Source of the DNA: Streptomyces sp. HUAS CB01 | GTDB lineage: Bacteria > Actinomycetota > Actinomycetes > Streptomycetales > Streptomycetaceae | DNA length: 64,000 nt | Direction: 5' to 3' | Assembly: GCF_030406905.1 (NCBI RefSeq) | Contig: NZ_CP129137.1 | Location: 1,615,001-1,679,000 of the forward strand | Part shown: positions 59,530 to 64,000 of the stretch, one piece after another | How the letters are laid out: the number at the start of each line of letters is the position of its first letter | How positions within the stretch are numbered: the first letter of the stretch is position 1 | Made by a program: the position numbers and the translations under genes | The notes under the pieces: model-generated | What the model saw: only the letters and a program-made list of their open reading frames with translations | The model's database searches: none | What the model was told of the DNA's origin: nothing

Positions 59530-59665
59530 GGGCCCGTGGTGGACTTCCGGAGCCATTTACGGCGGCAGAAGAGGAAGCCGGTGCGAATCCGGCGCGGTCC
59601 CGCCACTGTCACGGACGCGCTCCCCTCACGGAGCGTCCCGGAGCCAGGAACTCTCTCCCGCCGGT
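59530..59665 (+). ncRNA. Cobalamin riboswitch
   Basis: The sequence has the cobalamin aptamer core in order: GAAGCCGGTGCGAATCCGGC (59574-59593), GCGGTCCCGCCACTGT (59594-59609) and the B12-box-like GAGCCAGGAACTCTC (59641-59655). It precedes cobD by about 45 bp and should lower expression of the cobalamin genes when coenzyme B12 is abundant. The outer boundaries of the aptamer are approximate. Confidence 0.9.
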
Positions 59666-59704
59666 CACGTCGAGCCAGGGCGCGGACCCTGAGTGAGGAC
59701 GAAC

Positions 59705-60688
59705 ATGCCTGCCGAACCGGGGGGGCCGGGCGTGCTGCGCCCGGACATCACGTTCGCGTACGGCGCCGCGGCCGGACTGGCCGGCGACCTGCTCCTCGGC
59801 GATCCACGCCGCGGGCACCCGGTCGCCGTCTTCGGCCGGGCAGCCGCGGCGGTCGAACGGAGACTCTGGCGCGACCACCGAGGCTGGGGCGCCCTGCACA
59901 CCGCGGTGTGCGCCGGCGGCGCGGTCGCCGCGGGCGCGCTGGCCGCAGACCGCGCACGCCGGTCACGCGCCGCCGCCGTCGCCCTGACCGCGGCCGCCAC
60001 CTGGGCCGTCGTCGGCGGCACCTCGCTCGGCCGGGAGGCACGGGCGATCGGCGGAGCGCTGGCGGCCGGGGACATCGAGGTCGCCAGGGAGCGGCTGCCG
60101 CATCTGTGCGGGCGCGACCCGCAGGCGCTCGACGGCCCCGGTATCGCCCGAGCCGTCGTCGAGTCCGTCGCCGAGAACACCTCTGACGCCGTCGTGGGCG
60201 CGCTGGTCTGGGGTGCGATCGGCGGCGTGCCCGGTCTCGTCGGGTTCCGCGCCGTCAACACCCTGGACGCGATGGTGGGTCACAAGTCCCCCCGCTACCG
60301 GCGGTACGGCTGGGCCTCGGCCCGGCTCGACGATCTCGCGGGCTGGCCCGGGGCCCGGCTCACCGCGGCCCTCGCGACCGCCGCGGGCGGTGACCCGCGC
60401 GGCGCGGCCCGCGCCTGGCGCCGGGACGCCGCGAAGCATCCGAGCCCCAACGCCGGTCCCGTGGAGGCCGCGTTCGCCGGAGCCCTCGGCGTACGCCTCG
60501 GCGGAACGCTCGCGTACGGCGGACGCGTCGAGCACCGGCCCGTGCTCAACGGCGACGGCGGACGGGCCGTCGAGGTCGCGGACATCGAACGGGCCGTACG
60601 GCTCTCGCGACGCGTGGGGGTGCTGGCGCTCGCGGTGTGCGCGGGCGGCCGCCTCGCGGCCGGAGCCCTGAAGCGGAGGCGGGCATGA
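59705..60688 (+). CDS. cobD: Cobalamin biosynthesis protein CobD/CbiB
   Basis: A 327-residue membrane protein with several helices. Blocks typical of CobD/CbiB are seen: [22 protein letters not shown] near the N-terminus, [40 protein letters not shown] and [20 protein letters not shown]. The enzyme attaches aminopropanol (phosphate) to adenosylcobyric acid, giving adenosylcobinamide. ATG 59705 is chosen with GAGGA six bases before; GTG 59693 is possible. The stop overlaps the cobQ start by 4 nt. Confidence 0.94.
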   Translation: MPAEPGGPGVLRPDITFAYGAAAGLAGDLLLGDPRRGHPVAVFGRAAAAVERRLWRDHRGWGALHTAVCAGGAVAAGALAADRARRSRAAAVALTAAATWAVVGGTSLGREARAIGGALAAGDIEVARERLPHLCGRDPQALDGPGIARAVVESVAENTSDAVVGALVWGAIGGVPGLVGFRAVNTLDAMVGHKSPRYRRYGWASARLDDLAGWPGARLTAALATAAGGDPRGAARAWRRDAAKHPSPNAGPVEAAFAGALGVRLGGTLAYGGRVEHRPVLNGDGGRAVEVADIERAVRLSRRVGVLALAVCAGGRLAAGALKRRRA

Positions 60689-62238
60689 GCGGGGGCGGAC
60701 TGCTGGTCGCCGGCACCACCTCGGACGCCGGCAAGAGCGTCGTCACGGCGGGGATCTGCCGCTGGCTGGTGCGACAGGGCGTGAAGGTCGCGCCCTTCAA
60801 GGGGCAGAACATGTCCCTCAACTCCTTCGTGACCCGTGAGGGCGCCGAGATCGGCCGGGCACAGGCCATGCAGGCCCAGGCCGCCCGGGTCGAGCCCACG
60901 GCGCTGATGAACCCCGTCCTGCTGAAGCCCGGCGGCGACCGCTCCAGCCAGGTCGTGCTGATGGGCAGGCCGGTCGGTGAACTCAGCGCGCGCGGCTACC
61001 ACGGAGGGCGCCAGAAGACCCTGTTCGAGCCGGTGATGGCCTGCCTGGAGGAGCTCCGCGGCACGTACGACGCGGTGATCTGCGAGGGCGCCGGCAGCCC
61101 TGCGGAGATCAATCTGCGGCGCACGGACATCGTGAACATGGGCGTCGCCCGCGCGGCGCGCCTCCCCGTGCTGGTGGTGGGGGACATCGACCGCGGCGGG
61201 GTCTTCGCCCAGTTCTTCGGAACGACCGCGCTGCTGGCCCCGGAGGACCAGGAGCTGATCGCGGGCTACCTCGTCAACAAGTTCCGCGGCGACGTCACGC
61301 TGCTGGAGCCGGGGCTGGAGATGCTGCACGGGCTCACCGGGCGGCGGACGTTCGGCGTACTGCCGTACGCGCACGGGCTCGGCATCGACGAGGAGGACGG
61401 ACTGCGGGTGTCGCTGCGCGGCACGGTGCGCGAGTCGGTGGTGGCGCCGCCGGTCGGCGAGGACGTGCTCCGCGTGGCCGTGTGCGCCGTGCCGCTGATG
61501 TCCAACTTCACCGACGTGGACGCGCTGGCGGCCGAGCCGGGCGTGATCGTGCGCTTCGTCGACCGGCCCGAGGAACTGGCCGACGCCGACCTGGTGATCG
61601 TGCCCGGTACCCGCGGCACCGTGCGCGCCCTGGAGTGGCTGCGCGAGCGCGGTCTCGCCGGCGCGCTCGCCCGGCGCGCCGCGGAGGGCCGGCCCGTGCT
61701 CGGCATCTGCGGCGGCTTCCAGGTGCTCGGCGAGCACATCGACGACGAGGTCGAGTCGCGTGCCGGAGCCGTGCCGGGCCTCGGACTGCTGCCGGTGCGG
61801 GTGCGGTTCGCCGCGGAGAAGACGCTCGCCCGCCCGTCCGGTGCGGCGCTGGGGCAGCCGGTCGAGGGCTACGAGATCCACCACGGCGTCGCCGAGGTGC
61901 TCGGCGGCGAGCCGTTCCTCGACGGCTGCCGGGTCGGTGAGGTGTGGGGCACCCACTGGCACGGGTCGCTGGAGAGCGACGGATTCCGCCGGGCGTTCCT
62001 GCGGTCCGTCGCCGCGGCGTCGGGCCGCCGCTTCGTCCCCGCCCCGGACACCTCCTTCGCCGCACTGCGCGAGGCCCAGCTCGACCGCCTCGGCGACCTG
62101 ATCGAGGAGCACGCGGACACGGACGCCCTCCTCCGACTCATCGAGGGCGGCGCGCCCTCGGGCCTGCCGTTCATCCCGCCGGGCGCCCCCGACTTCCCCG
62201 GTGCGCCCGCCGCCGGAACCCCTGGAGCCGCACAGTGA
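60685..62238 (+). CDS. cobQ: Cobyric acid synthase CobQ/CbiP
   Basis: A 517-residue enzyme that amidates four side chains of adenosylcobyrinic acid diamide using glutamine and ATP. The N-terminal P-loop-like domain has [19 protein letters not shown] and [12 protein letters not shown], with [13 protein letters not shown]. The C-terminal class I glutaminase domain includes the nucleophile Cys in [11 protein letters not shown] and the His/Glu pair in [10 protein letters not shown] and GTHWHGSLE. The stop overlaps the next gene's GTG by 4 nt. Confidence 0.95.
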   Translation: MSGGGLLVAGTTSDAGKSVVTAGICRWLVRQGVKVAPFKGQNMSLNSFVTREGAEIGRAQAMQAQAARVEPTALMNPVLLKPGGDRSSQVVLMGRPVGELSARGYHGGRQKTLFEPVMACLEELRGTYDAVICEGAGSPAEINLRRTDIVNMGVARAARLPVLVVGDIDRGGVFAQFFGTTALLAPEDQELIAGYLVNKFRGDVTLLEPGLEMLHGLTGRRTFGVLPYAHGLGIDEEDGLRVSLRGTVRESVVAPPVGEDVLRVAVCAVPLMSNFTDVDALAAEPGVIVRFVDRPEELADADLVIVPGTRGTVRALEWLRERGLAGALARRAAEGRPVLGICGGFQVLGEHIDDEVESRAGAVPGLGLLPVRVRFAAEKTLARPSGAALGQPVEGYEIHHGVAEVLGGEPFLDGCRVGEVWGTHWHGSLESDGFRRAFLRSVAAASGRRFVPAPDTSFAALREAQLDRLGDLIEEHADTDALLRLIEGGAPSGLPFIPPGAPDFPGAPAAGTPGAAQ

Positions 62239-64000
62239 GCAACGCACCCCACTACCCGTTCACGGCGGTCGTCGGCATGGACGACCTGCGGCTGGCCCTG
62301 CTGCTGAACGCGGTCAGCCCGGCCGTCGGCGGAGTGCTCGTACGCGGGGAGAAGGGCACCGCCAAGTCGACGGCCGTGCGCGCCCTCGCGGCGCTGATGC
62401 CGGACGTCGACGTGGTCGCGGGCTGCCGGTTCTCCTGCGCGCCCGGGGCTCCGGACCCGGGCTGCCCGGACGGGCCGCACGAGGCCGCGCCCGGCACGGC
62501 ACGCCCGGCCAGGATGGTCGAACTGCCCGTCGGCGCCTCGGAGGACCGGCTCGTCGGCGCCCTCGACATCGAACGGGCCCTCGCGGACGGCGTGAAGGCG
62601 TTCGAGCCCGGTCTGCTCGCCGACGCGCACCGGGGCGTGCTCTACGTCGACGAGGTCAATCTGCTCCACGACCATCTCGTCGACCTGCTGCTGGACGCGG
62701 CCGCGATGGGCGCCTCCTACGTCGAGCGCGAGGGTGTGTCCGTACGGCACGCCGCGCGTTTCCTGCTCGTCGGGACGATGAACCCCGAAGAGGGGGAGCT
62801 GCGGCCGCAGTTGCTCGACCGCTTCGGGCTGACGGTCGAGGTCGCCGCCTCCCGGGAGCCGGAGCAGCGGGTGGAGGTCGTCCGGCGCCGGCTCGCGTAC
62901 GACGACGATCCCGCGGCCTTCGCGGCCCGCTGGGCGGACGAGGAGGCGGCGCTGCGCGAGCGCATCGCGGACGCGCGGGCGCTGCTGCCCCAGGTGGTGC
63001 TCGGGGACGCCGCTCTGCGCCAGATCGCCGCCACCTGCGCGGCGTTCGAGGTGGACGGCATGCGCGCCGACATCGTGATGGCCCGAACCGCTACGGCGCT
63101 GGCCGCATGGGCGGGGCGCACGGGCGTCCGCGAGGAGGACGTGCGGCAGGCCGCGCTCCTCGCGCTCCCCCACCGGCGACGGCGCAATCCCTTCGACGCG
63201 CCCGGCCTGGACGAGGACAGGCTCGACCAGACGCTGGAGCAGTTCGGCGGGGACGACCGGCCGGACGCCGATCCGGACCCCGACCCCGATCCGGACACGG
63301 ACCCGTCCGGCCCGGACGGCGGCCCGGGCGGCGGAGGTGTCCCGCCCCAGGGCGAGGCGCCCGACTCCGTCCCGCCCACCGGGCAGCCGGAGCCGTCCGA
63401 ACCGGCCGGGCCGCCCGCACACCCCGAGCCGTCCGGCTCACCCGCCGCGAACGCCGGCGCGGGAGAGCGGGCCGCCGAGCGGGCGGCGGAGCCGTTCCGT
63501 ACGAAGGCGCTCAGCGTGCCGGGGCTCGGCGAGGGAGCCGCGGGCCGCCGCTCCCGGGCCCGTACCGAGCACGGCAGGACCACCGGGGCGCGCCGGCCGC
63601 GGGGGGCGCTCGGCAAGCTGCACCTGGCGGCGACCGTGCAGGCGGCGGCCCCGCACCAGCGGGCGCGCGGCCGCTCCGGACCGGGTCTCGTGGTCCGCCG
63701 GGACGATCTGCGGCAGGCCACCCGCGAGGGACGCGAGGGCAACCTCGTGCTCTTCGTCGTCGACGCCTCCGGCTCCATGGCGGCCCGGCGGCGCATGAGT
63801 TCCGTGAAGGGCGCGGTGCTGTCGCTGCTGCTGGACGCCTACCAGCGCCGGGACAAGGTCGGCCTCGTCACCTTCCGGGGCAGCGGGGCCGAGGTGGCAC
63901 TGCCGCCGACCTCGTCCGTGGACGCCGCCGCCGCACGGCTGGAGGAACTGCCGACGGGCGGCCGGACACCCCTGGCCGCCGGGCTGCTGAAGGCCCACGA
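62235..64000 (+). CDS. Putative cobaltochelatase subunit (ChlI-ChlD fusion; partial)
   Basis: At least 588 codons; the gene runs off the window. Start GTG at 62235. The AAA domain has Walker [10 protein letters not shown] near 39 and Walker [11 protein letters not shown] near 137, with the Mg-chelatase insertion [19 protein letters not shown] Pro/Asp/Gly-rich linker follows (about 340-430), then the integrin-I (VWA) domain starting [15 protein letters not shown] with the MIDAS DASGS. Such BchI/D-like fusions pair with CobN for cobalt insertion. The place after cobQ and the riboswitch supports a cobalt role rather than magnesium. Confidence 0.92.
   Translation, partial: MSNAPHYPFTAVVGMDDLRLALLLNAVSPAVGGVLVRGEKGTAKSTAVRALAALMPDVDVVAGCRFSCAPGAPDPGCPDGPHEAAPGTARPARMVELPVGASEDRLVGALDIERALADGVKAFEPGLLADAHRGVLYVDEVNLLHDHLVDLLLDAAAMGASYVEREGVSVRHAARFLLVGTMNPEEGELRPQLLDRFGLTVEVAASREPEQRVEVVRRRLAYDDDPAAFAARWADEEAALRERIADARALLPQVVLGDAALRQIAATCAAFEVDGMRADIVMARTATALAAWAGRTGVREEDVRQAALLALPHRRRRNPFDAPGLDEDRLDQTLEQFGGDDRPDADPDPDPDPDTDPSGPDGGPGGGGVPPQGEAPDSVPPTGQPEPSEPAGPPAHPEPSGSPAANAGAGERAAERAAEPFRTKALSVPGLGEGAAGRRSRARTEHGRTTGARRPRGALGKLHLAATVQAAAPHQRARGRSGPGLVVRRDDLRQATREGREGNLVLFVVDASGSMAARRRMSSVKGAVLSLLLDAYQRRDKVGLVTFRGSGAEVALPPTSSVDAAAARLEELPTGGRTPLAAGLLKAH

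Noticed and set aside
1..64000. Defence islands, reverse transcriptases, toxin-antitoxin pairs, integrated phage or mobile elements
   Set aside because: No integrase, transposase, RT, nuclease-ATPase pair or attachment-type repeats were found; the HNH gene and the ABC-F gene stand alone.

Overview
The window is about 64 kb of very GC-rich DNA with strong third-position GC bias, frequent GTG starts and many 4-nt stop/start overlaps. A chaplin, a Spo0M homologue, a fabG-fabI pair, an AmaP/Asp23 cluster and a phosphate transporter behind PHO-box-like repeats point to the chromosomal core of a Streptomyces species. I see no integrase, transposase, phage, CRISPR, tRNA or rRNA signature. Nearly all of it is ordinary housekeeping and conserved actinobacterial sequence. 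The oddities are small: repeats, gene relics, unusual family members and regulatory signals.

Left part (1-17.3 kb): a 3-methyladenine DNA glycosylase running off the edge, Spo0M, a PEBP-like protein, an HNH endonuclease, a TauE/SafE exporter, an SPFH/NfeD pair, an ABC ATPase and a conserved hypothetical. These are followed by a ChpE-type chaplin, a GAF-histidine kinase/LuxR regulator pair, an SDR overlapping a divergent QueA-like protein, a secreted Ala/Lys-rich transglycosylase-like protein, a double-FHA ABC transporter, a two-ACT SerB and a SixA-like phosphatase.

Middle part (17.3-43.7 kb): an MFS exporter with a 38-residue partner protein and a divergent FadR-type regulator; fabG-fabI; a TldD/TldE protease pair; tyrosyl-tRNA synthetase; small membrane proteins; moaA; a DUF485/acetate-type symporter operon; a secreted subtilisin; a zinc alcohol dehydrogenase; a frameshifted sterol-desaturase-family gene overlapping a lysoplasmalogenase gene (possible ether-lipid catabolism). 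Then come a VIT-family transporter, a TetR regulator whose 3' end is triplicated in tandem, a DEDDh exonuclease-BRCT protein, SURF1, a GH15 glucosidase and an SDR without its catalytic Tyr/Lys.

Right part (43.7-64 kb): a multiply frameshifted MFS remnant; the AmaP/DUF6286/Asp23 operon with a divergent gene built from Asp23-like halves, bracketed by a 105/102-bp inverted duplication; an enoyl-CoA hydratase; a tiny HTH protein; an ABC-F ATPase behind a possible leaderless 7-codon leader; a zinc metallopeptidase; a VOC protein; a large unknown protein; a GC-rich tandem-repeat block; an alpha/beta hydrolase; a class II aldolase; a Pit phosphate transporter with PHO-box-like repeats. The window ends with a cobalamin riboswitch leading cobD-cobQ-chelatase, cut by the window edge. 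Strong hairpins separate many of the transcription units.
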